Source: Streptomyces cylindrosporus
GTDB lineage: Bacteria; Actinomycetota; Actinomycetes; Streptomycetales; Streptomycetaceae
Direction of reading: 5' to 3'
DNA: 64,000 nucleotides
NCBI RefSeq assembly: GCF_022698165.1
Contig: NZ_JALDAY010000001.1
Span: forward strand, 682,001 to 746,000
Both the position numbers and the translations under genes were made by a program. Below the pieces are notes generated by a model that saw only the letters and a list, made by a program, of their open reading frames with translations, was not told the origin of the DNA and searched no databases. Positions 7,933-16,489 of the stretch are shown here, piece after piece. The first letter of the stretch is position 1; every line of letters begins with the position of its first letter.

Positions 7933-9120
7933 ATGAAGGCCTACATCGCCGGGGTCGGCATGACCCGCTTCGAGAAGCCCGAGACCCGTGACTGGCAGTA
8001 CTGGGACATGGCGCGGGAGGCGGGGAGCGCGGCGCTCGCGGACGCGGGGGTCGCGTACACCGATGTGGAACAGGTTCCCGTCGGCTACTGCTTCCAGCCC
8101 TCCACCGCCGGCCAGCGCGCCGCCTATGAGCTGGGTCTCACCGGTGTCCCGGTCTACAACGTCAACAACAACTGCGCGACCGGCTCGACCGCCCTGATGC
8201 TGGCCCGGCAGCTCGTCGAGGGTGGCTCCGCCGACTGCGTACTGGCCCTGGGCTTCGAGAAGATGAAGAAGGGCGCGCTCGGCGGAGGGGCCGACGGGGG
8301 CGACTTCTCGGCCTCTCCCGTCGCCCGGCACTACGGGATCATGGCCGCACGGCACGGCTTCGAGATGACACCGCCCACCGCGCAGATCTTCGGCGACGCG
8401 GCCCGCGAGCACATGGAGAAGTACGGCACGACCGAGGCGCAGCTCGCAGCCGTGGCCGCCAAGAACCATCGGCACTCGGCGCACAACCCGAAGGCGCAGT
8501 TCCAGGACGTGTACGAGGTCGACGACATCCTCGCCGCGCGCACCGTCCACCGGCCGTTGACCAAGCTGCAATGCTCGCCGACCTCGGACGGCGCGGCGGC
8601 CGCGGTGGTGGTGTCGCGGCGGTTCGCCGAGCGGCACGGGCTCAGCGGACTCGTCGAGATCGTCGCCCAGGCCATGACGACCGACACCGAGGAGTCCTTC
8701 GCGTCCGGTTCGTGCATCGACGTCGTGGGGCAGCCGATGTCGCGGGAGGCGGCCCGCCAGGTCTACGAGCGGTCCGGACTCGGCATCGACGACGTGGACG
8801 TCGTAGAACTGCACGACTGCTTCTCGGTCAACGAGCTGCTGACGTACGAGGCCCTCGGGATGTGCGGGGAGGGGGAGTCCGGGAAGCTGGTGGAGTCCGG
8901 GGCGACGACGTACGGCGGACGCTGGGTGGTGAACCCGTCCGGCGGGCTGATCTCCAAGGGGCATCCGCTGGGGGCGACGGGCATCGCCCAAGTGGCCGAA
9001 CTGGTGTGGCAGTTGAGGGGTACGGCGGGGGAGCGGCAGGTGCCGGGGGCGCGGATCGGGCTCGCGCACAACATCGGGCTCGGCGGGGCCGCGGTGGTGA
9101 CGCTGGTACGGGCCGCCTAG
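7933..9120 (+). CDS. SCP2-type thiolase / lipid-transfer protein (Ltp1-like), 395 aa
   Basis: The protein is a thiolase-fold enzyme of the sterol carrier protein X group. It has VYNVNNNCATGSTALMLA (about residues 75-92) carrying the nucleophilic cysteine, ELHDCFSVNELLTYEALG (about 290-307), and the C-terminal NPSGGLISKGHPLGATGIAQ with the catalytic His. Overall it resembles mycobacterial Ltp1 (lipid-transfer/SCP2 thiolase) from memory of that sequence. Such enzymes cleave or retro-aldol side-chain acyl-CoA intermediates of sterols or branched lipids. ATG 7933 was chosen over an upstream GTG at 7903 because the KstR-like operator would otherwise lie in the coding region and the family starts MKAYIAGVGMT. 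It is divergent from the MFS gene. Its regulation is probably shared with the 17.6-20.6 kb operon. Confidence 0.85.
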   Translation: MKAYIAGVGMTRFEKPETRDWQYWDMAREAGSAALADAGVAYTDVEQVPVGYCFQPSTAGQRAAYELGLTGVPVYNVNNNCATGSTALMLARQLVEGGSADCVLALGFEKMKKGALGGGADGGDFSASPVARHYGIMAARHGFEMTPPTAQIFGDAAREHMEKYGTTEAQLAAVAAKNHRHSAHNPKAQFQDVYEVDDILAARTVHRPLTKLQCSPTSDGAAAAVVVSRRFAERHGLSGLVEIVAQAMTTDTEESFASGSCIDVVGQPMSREAARQVYERSGLGIDDVDVVELHDCFSVNELLTYEALGMCGEGESGKLVESGATTYGGRWVVNPSGGLISKGHPLGATGIAQVAELVWQLRGTAGERQVPGARIGLAHNIGLGGAAVVTLVRAA

Positions 9121-9184
9121 GACCTGCGCTGTAGGACCGCGTCCGGCGAAATCCCGATGCAAGGACCGTCAGCGGGTTGAGAGC

Positions 9185-10648
9185 ATGACATCCATGCTGG
9201 AAGCCGCTGACGTCACCCGGACCCCTCGTCTCACCGCGCCCCCCACCTGGCTGGTGGTGGCGCTCGCCTGCGCCGGGCAGTTCCTGGTCGTGCTGGACGT
9301 GTCGGTCGTCAACGTGGCGTTGCCGTCGATGCGGACCGACCTGGGGCTGAGCGCGCAGGGCCTGCAGTGGGTGGTGAACGCGTACGCGATCGCCTTCGCC
9401 GGGTTCATGCTGCTCGGCGGGCGGGCCGGGGACCTCTACGGGCGCAAGCGGATGTTCCTGGTCGGGCTCGCCCTGTTCACGCTGGCCTCGCTGGGCGGCG
9501 GACTCGCGCAGGAGGGCGGTCAACTGCTGGTCGCGCGGGCCGTGCAGGGGCTCGGGGCGGCCGTGCTCGCGCCCTCGACGCTGACGATCCTCACCTCGGC
9601 CGTCCCGGAGGGGGCCGCGCGGGCGCGGGCGATAGCGACCTGGACCGCGGTGGGCGCGGGCGGCGGCGCGGCCGGCGGGCTGGTCGGCGGGGCGCTGGTG
9701 GACGGGCTGTCCTGGCGGTGGGTGCTGCTGATCAACGTGCCCGTGGGGGCCGTCGTGCTGGTCGGCTCGACGCGGTGGCTGGCGGAGAGCCGCAACGGCG
9801 ACGGGCGGCGGCTGGACCTGCCGGGCGCGGTGCTGGTGACGGCCGGGCTCGGGACCCTCGCGTACGGCATCTCGCAGACCGAGGCGGAGGGGTGGACGGC
9901 GGCCGCGACCCTGGTGCCGCTGCTCGCCGGGCTCGCGCTGATCGCCGTGTTCCTGCTGGTCGAGGCGTGTACGGCGGCCCCGCTGATGCCGCTCGGGCTG
10001 TTCCGGTCGCGGGCGGTGTCCTCGGCGAACGTGGCGATGTTCCTGTGCGGTTCCGCGATGTTCTGCATGTGGTACTTCATGACGCTGTACGCCCAGAACG
10101 TGCTCGGCTACACCCCGCTGGAGGCCGGTCTCGCGCTGGTCCCCAGCTCGCTCGCGGTGCTGCTCGGCTCCAAGGCGGCCCCGCGCTTCATACCTCGGTT
10201 CGGCGCGCGCAGGCTGGCCGCGCTCGGCACGGTCGTCGCGGCGGCCGGTTTCGGCTGGCAGTCGCTGATGACGCCGGCCGGGAACTACCTGACCGAGATC
10301 ATGTTCCCCGGGATCCTGATGATGCTGGGCGCCGGTCTCACCGCGACGCCGCTCGCCGCGCTCGCCACGTCGGGGGCGGCGCCGGGGGAGGCCGGGCTGG
10401 TGTCGGGGCTGGTCAACACCTCGCGCACGATGGGCGGTTCGCTGGGGCTCGCGGTGATGTCGACGATCGCGGCGGCGCGCACCGGGGACAGCGCGACGCC
10501 GGGGGCGCTGACCGAGGGGTACGCGCTGGTGTTCCGGACGGGGACAGGGGTGCTGGTCGCGGGGGCGGTGCTGATGCTGGTGTGGCTGCCGGGGCGCAAG
10601 CCCGCGGACCTGGGGGAGACGGCCGCGGGGAGAATTTCCGCGAAGTGA
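9185..10648 (+). CDS. MFS drug exporter (14-TM DHA2 type), 487 aa
   Basis: This is a full-length EmrB/QacA-like pump. The first helix carries the family signature FLVVLDVSVVNVALPS (about residues 36-51), motif A is GGRAGDLYGRKRMFLVG (about 78-94), and helix 4-5 carries ARAVQGLGAAVLAPSTL. Fourteen hydrophobic segments can be counted and the C-terminus ends shortly after the last. Transport of toxic small molecules by proton antiport is the family role. A second ATG nine bases in (9194) is an alternative start; neither has a strong ribosome-binding site. It follows the thiolase gene by 64 bases and could share its transcript, although no direct link in function is evident. Confidence 0.9.
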   Translation: MTSMLEAADVTRTPRLTAPPTWLVVALACAGQFLVVLDVSVVNVALPSMRTDLGLSAQGLQWVVNAYAIAFAGFMLLGGRAGDLYGRKRMFLVGLALFTLASLGGGLAQEGGQLLVARAVQGLGAAVLAPSTLTILTSAVPEGAARARAIATWTAVGAGGGAAGGLVGGALVDGLSWRWVLLINVPVGAVVLVGSTRWLAESRNGDGRRLDLPGAVLVTAGLGTLAYGISQTEAEGWTAAATLVPLLAGLALIAVFLLVEACTAAPLMPLGLFRSRAVSSANVAMFLCGSAMFCMWYFMTLYAQNVLGYTPLEAGLALVPSSLAVLLGSKAAPRFIPRFGARRLAALGTVVAAAGFGWQSLMTPAGNYLTEIMFPGILMMLGAGLTATPLAALATSGAAPGEAGLVSGLVNTSRTMGGSLGLAVMSTIAAARTGDSATPGALTEGYALVFRTGTGVLVAGAVLMLVWLPGRKPADLGETAAGRISAK

Positions 10649-10699
10649 GGCAACGGTCCGGGCGGTCCATGGACTCCTTCTTGTATCTAGGAGGTGCCC

Positions 10700-11239
10700 A
10701 TGGGGGATCGCAGGGAGGCTCGGGACGCGGAGTTCCAGAGCTTTTTCATCGGCCGCTGGCCGCGGCTGATGCGCACGGCATTTCTCCTCACGGGGGAGCA
10801 GCACGCCGCGGAGGACCTGGTCCAGTCGACGTTCGAGCAGGTGTACGTGGCCTGGCGCAAGGTCGCCGCCGCGGACGACCCGGAGGCGTACGTACGGCGC
10901 GTGATGATCAACGCGCATGCGCGCAGGCACCGCAGAAGGCTGCGGGAGTTCCTGGCGCCGAAGGACGACTCGGGCCTGGTCCGCGAGGTCGCCGACACCG
11001 GTGACCGCATCGCCCAGGCCGACGACCGGGGTGTCCTGCTGAAGGCACTGGCCGGACTGCCGCCCCGGCAGCGGGAGGCGGTGGTCCTGCGCTACTGGGA
11101 GGACCTCACGGAGACCCAGGCGGCCGAGGCGATGGGCTGCTCGGTCGGCGCGGTGAAGAGCAACGCGGCCAAGGGCATCGCGAAACTCCGCGCCATACCG
11201 GGACTGGCGGAGACGGCGACGCAGGGCGGGCGGAAGTGA
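10700..11239 (+). CDS. SigE-family RNA polymerase sigma factor (ECF), 179 aa
   Basis: A two-domain extracytoplasmic-function sigma factor. Region 2 reads RLMRTAFLLTGEQHAAEDLVQ then TFEQVYVAWRKV (about residues 18-52), the linker holds VRRVMINAHARRHRRR, and region 4 is LPPRQREAVVLRYWEDLTE followed by AAEAMGCSVGAVKSNAAKGI, the HTH that contacts the -35 element. This is the pattern of the actinobacterial SigE-like family. Start ATG 10700 follows AGGAGG at 10689-10694 with a five-base spacer; an upstream GTG at 10694 would overlap that site. Its stop shares an ATGA overlap with the next gene, so the two are translationally coupled, a common arrangement with a regulator of the sigma factor. Confidence 0.92.
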   Translation: MGDRREARDAEFQSFFIGRWPRLMRTAFLLTGEQHAAEDLVQSTFEQVYVAWRKVAAADDPEAYVRRVMINAHARRHRRRLREFLAPKDDSGLVREVADTGDRIAQADDRGVLLKALAGLPPRQREAVVLRYWEDLTETQAAEAMGCSVGAVKSNAAKGIAKLRAIPGLAETATQGGRK

Positions 11240-12069
11240 TGAGCGCGGACCGGGAGAGGAACCACGACATGACCCAGACGGACATCGCCCTCCTCCTCGC
11301 GGACGCCGCGGACGAGGTCGAGATCGGCATAGCCCCCGTGGAGGCGGTACTGCGCGGCGGACGTCGGCGCAGGACGCGCCGCTGGGCGGTGACCGCGGTG
11401 ACGGCCATGGTGATCGCCGGGTCGACGGGTTCGCTGGCGGCGGCGGGGCTGCTGCACGGGGGCGGGGACGGAGGCGGGCGGGGCGCAGTGGTGGCGACGC
11501 ACGGGACGACGCCGGAGCAGAGGCACGTGTACGAACCTCAGGTCACGTCCCTGGCCAAGGGGATGTACAAGAACAAGCCGTGGTCCCTCGTCGTGCAGTT
11601 CTGGGGAGCGCCGAAGGACAAAGCCGAGGCGACACGGCAACTCGACGCCATGACGAGGTACGGAGTGGAGCCCGCGGAGGTCCACAAGGCGGCGGATCTG
11701 ATCGGCAAGACCTCGTTCTTCGTGATCCGGTCGTACAACGGGGAGCGCGGGACCCAGATCATGTTCAACACGGCCAAGGAGCTGGAGCCGTTCGCGGGCA
11801 CGGACATGGAGGCGATTGCGACCCGCTACTCACCCGAGTCCGAGTCCGGGCGGCTGGTGGTCGGCATGGTCGCCAAGACGGCCCGGGAGGTCACCTGCAC
11901 CTGGAAGAACGGCACGTCGACGGTGACCCAATGGATCCCGGCGGGCTACGACATCTATCCCCAGCTCGCGGGGGTCCTCCGCCCGGCGGCGGGCTCGACG
12001 ACGGCGAACTGGTTCGTGTGCCGGGCCCCGGAGGGCACGTCCTATGCGAGCGCGGAGGTGACGAAATAG
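11239..12069 (+). CDS. putative membrane-anchored partner of the SigE-family sigma factor, 276 aa
   Basis: ATG 11239 overlaps the sigma-factor stop codon; an alternative ATG 11269 follows GAGAGG and would give MTQTDIALLLADAADEVEIG. The first ~50 residues are cytoplasmic and acidic/helical, then RRRRTRRW precedes one membrane segment (about residues 52-72), so the remaining ~200 residues lie outside. This layout (short cytoplasmic segment, one helix, extracellular sensor) is that of anti-sigma factors, but no zinc-binding HxxxCxxC motif or ASD signature is visible. The outer part includes VYEPQVTSLAKGMYKNKPW and paired cysteines (VTCTW, WFVCRAP). The role as sigma regulator is inferred from coupling only. 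Confidence 0.75.
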   Translation: MSADRERNHDMTQTDIALLLADAADEVEIGIAPVEAVLRGGRRRRTRRWAVTAVTAMVIAGSTGSLAAAGLLHGGGDGGGRGAVVATHGTTPEQRHVYEPQVTSLAKGMYKNKPWSLVVQFWGAPKDKAEATRQLDAMTRYGVEPAEVHKAADLIGKTSFFVIRSYNGERGTQIMFNTAKELEPFAGTDMEAIATRYSPESESGRLVVGMVAKTAREVTCTWKNGTSTVTQWIPAGYDIYPQLAGVLRPAAGSTTANWFVCRAPEGTSYASAEVTK

Positions 12070-12073
12070 GGAG

Positions 12074-12706
12074 TCACAGCCACCCCTGCCGGCGAGCCTC
12101 CCGTACCGCCTCCATCCGGTTGCGGGTGGCGGTCTTGCCGATGGCCGAGGAGAGGTAGTTGCGGACGGTGGACTCGGACAGGTGCAGCTTCCCGGCGATG
12201 TCCGCGACCGTCGCACCGTCCACGGACGCCTTGAGCACATCGCACTCGCGGGCCGTGAGCGGGTTCGGCCCGGCGCTGAGCGCGGCGGCGGCCAGCGCGG
12301 GGTCGATCACGGTCTCACCGGTGAGCACGCGGCGGATCGAGGCGGCCAGTTCCTCCACGGGCCCGTCCTTGACGAGGAAGCCCGCGGCCCCCGCCTCCAT
12401 GGCCCGGCGCAGATAGCCGGGCCGGCCGAAGGTGGTCAGGATCAGCACCCGGCAGTCCGGGACCTGGTCGCGCAGCTCGGCCGCCGCCTCCAGGCCGCTC
12501 ATGCCCGGCAGTTCGATGTCCAGCAGGGCAACGTCGGGCCGGTGGGTCAGCGCGGCGTCCACGATCTTGTCGCCGGCCGCGACCTGCGCGACCACCTCCA
12601 GATCCGCCTCCATGCCGAGCAGCAGGGCGAGCGCGCCCCGCATCATTCCCTGGTCCTCGGCGAGCAGGACCCTCACGCACTTCGCCGGGCGATGGTCCCG
12701 GGGCAT
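12074..12706 (-). CDS. NarL/LuxR-type response regulator, 210 aa
   Basis: The receiver domain has the acidic pair in VLLAEDQGMM, the phospho-acceptor Asp in VALLDIELPGMSG (about residue 57), Thr in VLILTTFGRPG and Lys in FLVKDGP. The output domain is a LuxR HTH: NPLTARECDVLKASVDGAT, ADIAGKLHLSESTVRNYLSS. It matches the DesR-like class that works with HisKA_3 kinases. The start is uncertain: ATG 12706 was chosen; GTG 12715 lies six bases after a TACCCT box and could begin a leaderless message. Its natural partner, the kinase ending at 14,477, lies upstream on the same strand but is separated by an oppositely oriented arabinofuranosidase gene. Confidence 0.9.
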   Translation of the reverse strand: MPRDHRPAKCVRVLLAEDQGMMRGALALLLGMEADLEVVAQVAAGDKIVDAALTHRPDVALLDIELPGMSGLEAAAELRDQVPDCRVLILTTFGRPGYLRRAMEAGAAGFLVKDGPVEELAASIRRVLTGETVIDPALAAAALSAGPNPLTARECDVLKASVDGATVADIAGKLHLSESTVRNYLSSAIGKTATRNRMEAVREARRQGWL

Positions 12707-12754
12707 CTCGTCCACGGGCCAAGGGTAGAGGGCGCCCGCCGGGAGGCGGTGCAA

Positions 12755-12954
12755 TTCAAAGACTCGACATATTTCGGTTCCGCGAGTCTTGACGGCCTTC
12801 GGTCGCGGCTCAACAATCTCCTCTGCATTGGGAGTTCACCTTTGCAATTACTGTCCGCTGCCCCTCTCCAATTGTTCGGTATTTCGATCCGGGAAATAGG
12901 TTCGGTATTTCGGTCGAACAATGTCCGGGATATCGGACAGGGAAGAGGTCCACC
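12755..12954 (+). promoter_or_regulatory. repeat-rich AT-richer control region of the arabinofuranosidase gene
   Basis: This gap is clearly lower in GC than its surroundings. It holds an 8-bp inverted repeat AAGACTCG (12759-12766) / CGAGTCTT (12783-12790); a twelve-base direct repeat TTCGGTATTTCG at 12875-12886 and 12901-12912, 26 bases start to start; an outer inverted pair ATTGTTCG (12871-12878) / CGAACAAT (12915-12922); and GTCCG/CGGAC at 12923-12927/12934-12938. GGGAAGAGG at 12940-12948 is the ribosome-binding site. The direct/inverted arrangement suggests binding sites for a sugar-responsive regulator. Confidence 0.55.
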
Positions 12955-14499
12955 GTGTTCTCAAGGCTCAGAACCGCGATGCTGGCGGCGCTCTCCGCGC
13001 TCGTCACGATCCTCGCGCTCGCCGCCGCGGTCCCGCAGGCCCAGGCCGCGAGCTCGCTGCCCTGTGACGTCTACGCCGCCGCGGGCACCCCCTGCGTCGC
13101 CGCGCACAGCCTCGTCAGGGCGCTCTACTCCTCGTACAACGGCTCGCTCTACCAGGTGCAGCGCGCCTCCGACAGCGCCACCGCGAACATCGGGCTGCTG
13201 GCCGCCGGCGGCTATGCCAACGCGGCCGCCCAGGACTCCTTCTGTTCGGGCACGACCTGCATCATCACCAAGATCTACGACCAGTCCTCCCGCCACAACG
13301 ACCTCACCGTCGAGGGCGCGGGCGGCGCCGGCGCGGCCGATGTCGGGGCGCCCGCGGACGCGCTGCCGGTGACCGTCGGCGGGCACCAGGTCTACGGCCT
13401 GGAGATCTCGGCCGGCATGGGCTACCGGGACAACTCGACGTCCGGGGTGGCCACCAACGGCGGGGCCGAGGGGATGTACATGGTCACCTCCGGGACCCAT
13501 GTCAACGGCCGCTGCTGCTTCGACTACGGCAACGCCGAGACCAACAACACCGACACCGGCAACGGCCACATGGACGCGATCAACTTCGGCACCGAGTGCT
13601 GGTTCTCGCCCTGCTACGGCGGCGGCCCCTGGGTGCAGGCCGACCTGGAGAACGGCCTGTTCCAGTCGAATCTCGGCTACAGCACGAACTCGTCCAACAC
13701 CGGCACGGGCGCGATGCCGTTCGTGACCGCGTTGCTCAAGAACAACGGCCAGGACCATTTCGCTCTGAAATACGGCAACGCGCAATCCGGCAGCCTCACC
13801 ACGACATATTCCGGCGGTGAACCGACCGTCAACGGTGGCGGATACTCGCCCATGCACCAGGAGGGCTCGATCGTCCTCGGCACCGGCGGCGACAACAGCA
13901 ACGGCTCCATCGGCTCCTTCTTCGAGGGCGTCATGACCTCGGGCATCCCGACCGACGCCGCCGACGACGCCGTACAGGCCAACATCGTCTCCGTCGGATA
14001 CGGCGGCTCGACCGGCAGCACCGGTTCACTGACCCCCGGTTCGGAGATCTCGCTGCGCGCCACCACCGCGTGCTGCACCAGCGACTACATCCGTCACCAG
14101 AACAACGCGGCGGTCGTCTCCGCGATCACCTCCAGCAGCTCAACGCTCGACAAGAGCGACGCCACCTGGATCGTCCGCCGGGGCCTGGCGAGCAGCTCCT
14201 GCGTCTCCTTCGAGTCCCGCAACTACCCCGGGGACTTCCTGCGCCACTCCAACTACAAGCTCTACCGCCAACCGATGGACGGGACGGCCCTGTTCAGGTC
14301 CGACGCGACCTTCTGCCCGACGACCGGCAAGAGCGGCACGGGCACCTCGTTCGCCTCGTACAACTACCCGACCAGATTCCTGCGCCACTACAACCTCAAC
14401 CTCTACATAGCCAGTGACGGCGGCTCGAACGACTTCGACAGCGCCACCTCCTGGACGGACGACGTGAGCTGGGTGGTCAGCTCGCCCTGGGTGCCGTAA
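12955..14499 (+). CDS. secreted alpha-L-arabinofuranosidase, GH54 catalytic domain plus CBM42 (AbfB) domain, 514 aa
   Basis: A Sec signal peptide (about residues 1-31, ending AQAA) is followed by a GH54 domain (about 32-345) beginning SLPCDVYAAAGTPCVAAHS. It contains CIITKIYDQSSRHNDL, the vicinal-cysteine turn GRCCFDYGN, WVQADLENGLFQSN (about 226-239) and LGTGGDNSNGSIGSFFEG (about 309-324). By recall of fungal AbfB the Glu in ADLENGLF (E232) is the nucleophile and the Asp in GGDNSNG (D313) the acid/base. The C-terminal ~150 residues are a CBM42 with repeats of the FESRNYPGDFLRHSN and FASYNYPTRFLRHYN type that bind arabinofuranose side chains. It removes terminal arabinose from hemicellulose. 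GTG start; long AT-richer leader region. Its position between kinase and response regulator genes suggests insertion; the last 23 bases overlap the kinase gene. Confidence 0.92.
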   Translation: MFSRLRTAMLAALSALVTILALAAAVPQAQAASSLPCDVYAAAGTPCVAAHSLVRALYSSYNGSLYQVQRASDSATANIGLLAAGGYANAAAQDSFCSGTTCIITKIYDQSSRHNDLTVEGAGGAGAADVGAPADALPVTVGGHQVYGLEISAGMGYRDNSTSGVATNGGAEGMYMVTSGTHVNGRCCFDYGNAETNNTDTGNGHMDAINFGTECWFSPCYGGGPWVQADLENGLFQSNLGYSTNSSNTGTGAMPFVTALLKNNGQDHFALKYGNAQSGSLTTTYSGGEPTVNGGGYSPMHQEGSIVLGTGGDNSNGSIGSFFEGVMTSGIPTDAADDAVQANIVSVGYGGSTGSTGSLTPGSEISLRATTACCTSDYIRHQNNAAVVSAITSSSSTLDKSDATWIVRRGLASSSCVSFESRNYPGDFLRHSNYKLYRQPMDGTALFRSDATFCPTTGKSGTGTSFASYNYPTRFLRHYNLNLYIASDGGSNDFDSATSWTDDVSWVVSSPWVP

Positions 14500-15757
14500 G
14501 CGCCACGGGGTCCAGCACGCCGCCGGGCTCCACGGGGAGTTCGGCGGTGACCGTGAAGCCGCCTCGCGGCGACCGGCCGGCCCGCAGGGAGCCGCCGGCC
14601 GCCGCGAGGCGCTCGGTCAGGCCCTTCAGGCCGGTGCCGCCCACATCCGACGGGGACTGCGGGGACGGCTCGCCGGTGCCGTTGTCGGCGACCGTGAGCC
14701 GGACCTGCTCGGCGGTGCCGTGCACAGTGATCTCGCAACGCGTCGCGCCCGCGTGCCGTACGACATTGGTGACCGCCTCGCGCACCACCCAGCCGAGCAG
14801 CACCTCGGTCTGCGGGGCCAGCGGCACGCCCGAGCGCTTCACCACCGGCTCGACACCGGCCGCGTCCAGCGCCGAGCGGGCCCGGTCGAGTTCGGTGCCG
14901 AGGCTGCCCTCGCGGTAGCCGGTCACCGCCTCGCGGATCTCGGTGAGGGCCTGCCGGCCGACGGACTCGATGTCGGTGATCTGGGCGAGCGCCGCGTCCA
15001 GGTCGCGCGGGGCGAGGCGCCGGGCGGCCTCCGACTTCACCACGATGACGGACATGGTGTGGCCGAGCAGGTCGTGCAGGTCGCGGGAGAAGCGCAGGCG
15101 TTCCTGCTCCACCGCACGGCGGGCGAGTTCCTCGCGGGCGGCGCGCAGTTCCCGTACCGCCTCGGACAGGGACAGGATCGCGGCGGTCACCATCGTCGAG
15201 AGGAAGGTGCCGTAGGCGATGGTCGTGGCGTTCGACGCGTCGTGGAAGGCGGAGACCACGCCCGCGAAGGCGGCCAGCAGCAGCCCCGCCCGGCCCAGCC
15301 ACGGCCCCCGCAGGGTCGCGCCCGTGGCGAGGCCGAGCAGCGGGAAGAACAGCAGCCAGTTGCCGCCGTAACCGGCGGCCAGGCCCGTGGTCAGCAGGAA
15401 CATCACCAGCAGGGCGACCCGGGTGGAGGTCTCGCGCCGCTTCTGCTTGTCGAAGGAGCGGAACGCCACGTAGATGTAGAGGGAGTTGAAGGCGAGCAGG
15501 CCCAGGCCGCCGATCCACGGGTTGGGGGTCTTGCCCTGGAAGAGGTTCGAGAGGGCGCCCAGGCCCATCAGCAGCCAGGGCACGAGCGAGAAGCCGTTGG
15601 CCGGCGGGCCGGGGTGCTCGAGTTCCCGGCCGGTCCCGGGGGACGCCTTCTGGGCCTCCTTGTACTCCTTCATCCCCTCCTTCCACAGCGCCCGCGTCGA
15701 CTGCCAGACCTCCAGCTGGACCAGCAGCCGCTGCCGCCACGTCATGTCACAGTCCAT
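14477..15757 (-). CDS. sensor histidine kinase (HisKA_3/DesK type), 426 aa
   Basis: Several membrane helices occupy about residues 55-195. The dimerisation/phosphoacceptor region is FSRDLHDLLGHTMSVIVVKS (phospho-His in DLHD, about residue 243), and the HATPase_c domain has the N box in REAVTNVVRHAGAT, the G1 box in VADNGTGE and the G2 box in GTGLKGLTERLAAAGG. ATG 15757 follows GGGGGAAC. The C-terminus has an odd extension after AELPVEP: GGVLDPVALTAPRAS, which reads through into the 3' end of the convergent arabinofuranosidase gene; it probably replaced the original end when that gene arrived. The kinase follows the ABC exporter genes by 15 bases and likely signals to the response regulator at 12,074. 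Confidence 0.92.
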   Translation of the reverse strand: MDCDMTWRQRLLVQLEVWQSTRALWKEGMKEYKEAQKASPGTGRELEHPGPPANGFSLVPWLLMGLGALSNLFQGKTPNPWIGGLGLLAFNSLYIYVAFRSFDKQKRRETSTRVALLVMFLLTTGLAAGYGGNWLLFFPLLGLATGATLRGPWLGRAGLLLAAFAGVVSAFHDASNATTIAYGTFLSTMVTAAILSLSEAVRELRAAREELARRAVEQERLRFSRDLHDLLGHTMSVIVVKSEAARRLAPRDLDAALAQITDIESVGRQALTEIREAVTGYREGSLGTELDRARSALDAAGVEPVVKRSGVPLAPQTEVLLGWVVREAVTNVVRHAGATRCEITVHGTAEQVRLTVADNGTGEPSPQSPSDVGGTGLKGLTERLAAAGGSLRAGRSPRGGFTVTAELPVEPGGVLDPVALTAPRAS

Positions 15758-15772
15758 GTCCCGTTCCCCCGG

Positions 15773-16489
15773 TCAGTTGTGGCCCGCGCCATGGCGGTAC
15801 GACAGCACAGCGTACGAACCGAAGGCGAGCAGCCAGAGGGTCAGTACCGCGATCGCCGCGAGCGCCGGGGCGTGGCCCTCGGCCACCGAGGTGCCCAGCT
15901 GGGCGAAGCGGTAGGTGGGCGTGCAGGCGGAGATCGCGCGCAGCCAGTCCGGGAACAGGGCGACGGGGAACCACAGGCCGCCGAGCACCGCCAGGCCCAG
16001 GTTGCAGGCCATGTTCGCCACGCCGGTGGTCTGGCCGGTGAGCCGGTAGCCGTTGCCGAGGCCCAGCAGCGTGAACGGCACCGAGCCCAGCCACAGCAGC
16101 ACCGCGATCGACGCCCACTGCCAGGCGGCCAGCCGCACGCCGTTGACCAGCCCGCCCGCGGCGAGCACCGCGACGATCGCCGGCAGCACGGTCACCGACC
16201 CGGTCAGCGCCCGCCCGACCACCACCTGCCGCGGAGTCATCGGCGTCACCCGCAACTGCCGCAGCCACCCGATCGCCCGGTCCTCGGCGACCCCGCCCCC
16301 GGTGTTCAACGCCGACCCGACGGCCCCGTACCCGGCCATCCCGACCATCGCCCCGGTCTTCCAACTCCCGTCGTCCGCACCGAGGTTGGTGAACAGCAGA
16401 TACATCAGTACGGGCATGGCGATCCCGCCGATGACAAATCCGACGTCACGGAGAGTCCGACGCACTTCGAGCCGTAGGTAGTCGAACAT
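15773..16489 (-). CDS. ABC-2 type transporter permease, 238 aa
   Basis: A six-helix ABC-2 permease starting MFDYLRLEVRRTLRDVGFV. Hydrophobic segments lie at about residues 16-35, 45-62, 95-115, 124-145, 152-175 and 208-230, with the conserved loop GWLRQLRVTPMTPRQVVVGR and the LPFT-type SVPFTLLGLGNGY. The ATG at 16489 overlaps the TGA of the ATPase gene by one base, so the two subunits are coupled. Together they form an exporter, often for antimicrobial peptides or lipids, that is typically controlled by the DesKR-type kinase/regulator encoded next to it. Confidence 0.9.
   Translation of the reverse strand: MFDYLRLEVRRTLRDVGFVIGGIAMPVLMYLLFTNLGADDGSWKTGAMVGMAGYGAVGSALNTGGGVAEDRAIGWLRQLRVTPMTPRQVVVGRALTGSVTVLPAIVAVLAAGGLVNGVRLAAWQWASIAVLLWLGSVPFTLLGLGNGYRLTGQTTGVANMACNLGLAVLGGLWFPVALFPDWLRAISACTPTYRFAQLGTSVAEGHAPALAAIAVLTLWLLAFGSYAVLSYRHGAGHN

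Noticed and set aside
10651..10688. Possible ECF autoregulated promoter CAACGG...GTATC before the sigma gene
   Set aside because: The spacing between the two boxes is about 26 bases, too long for an ECF promoter.
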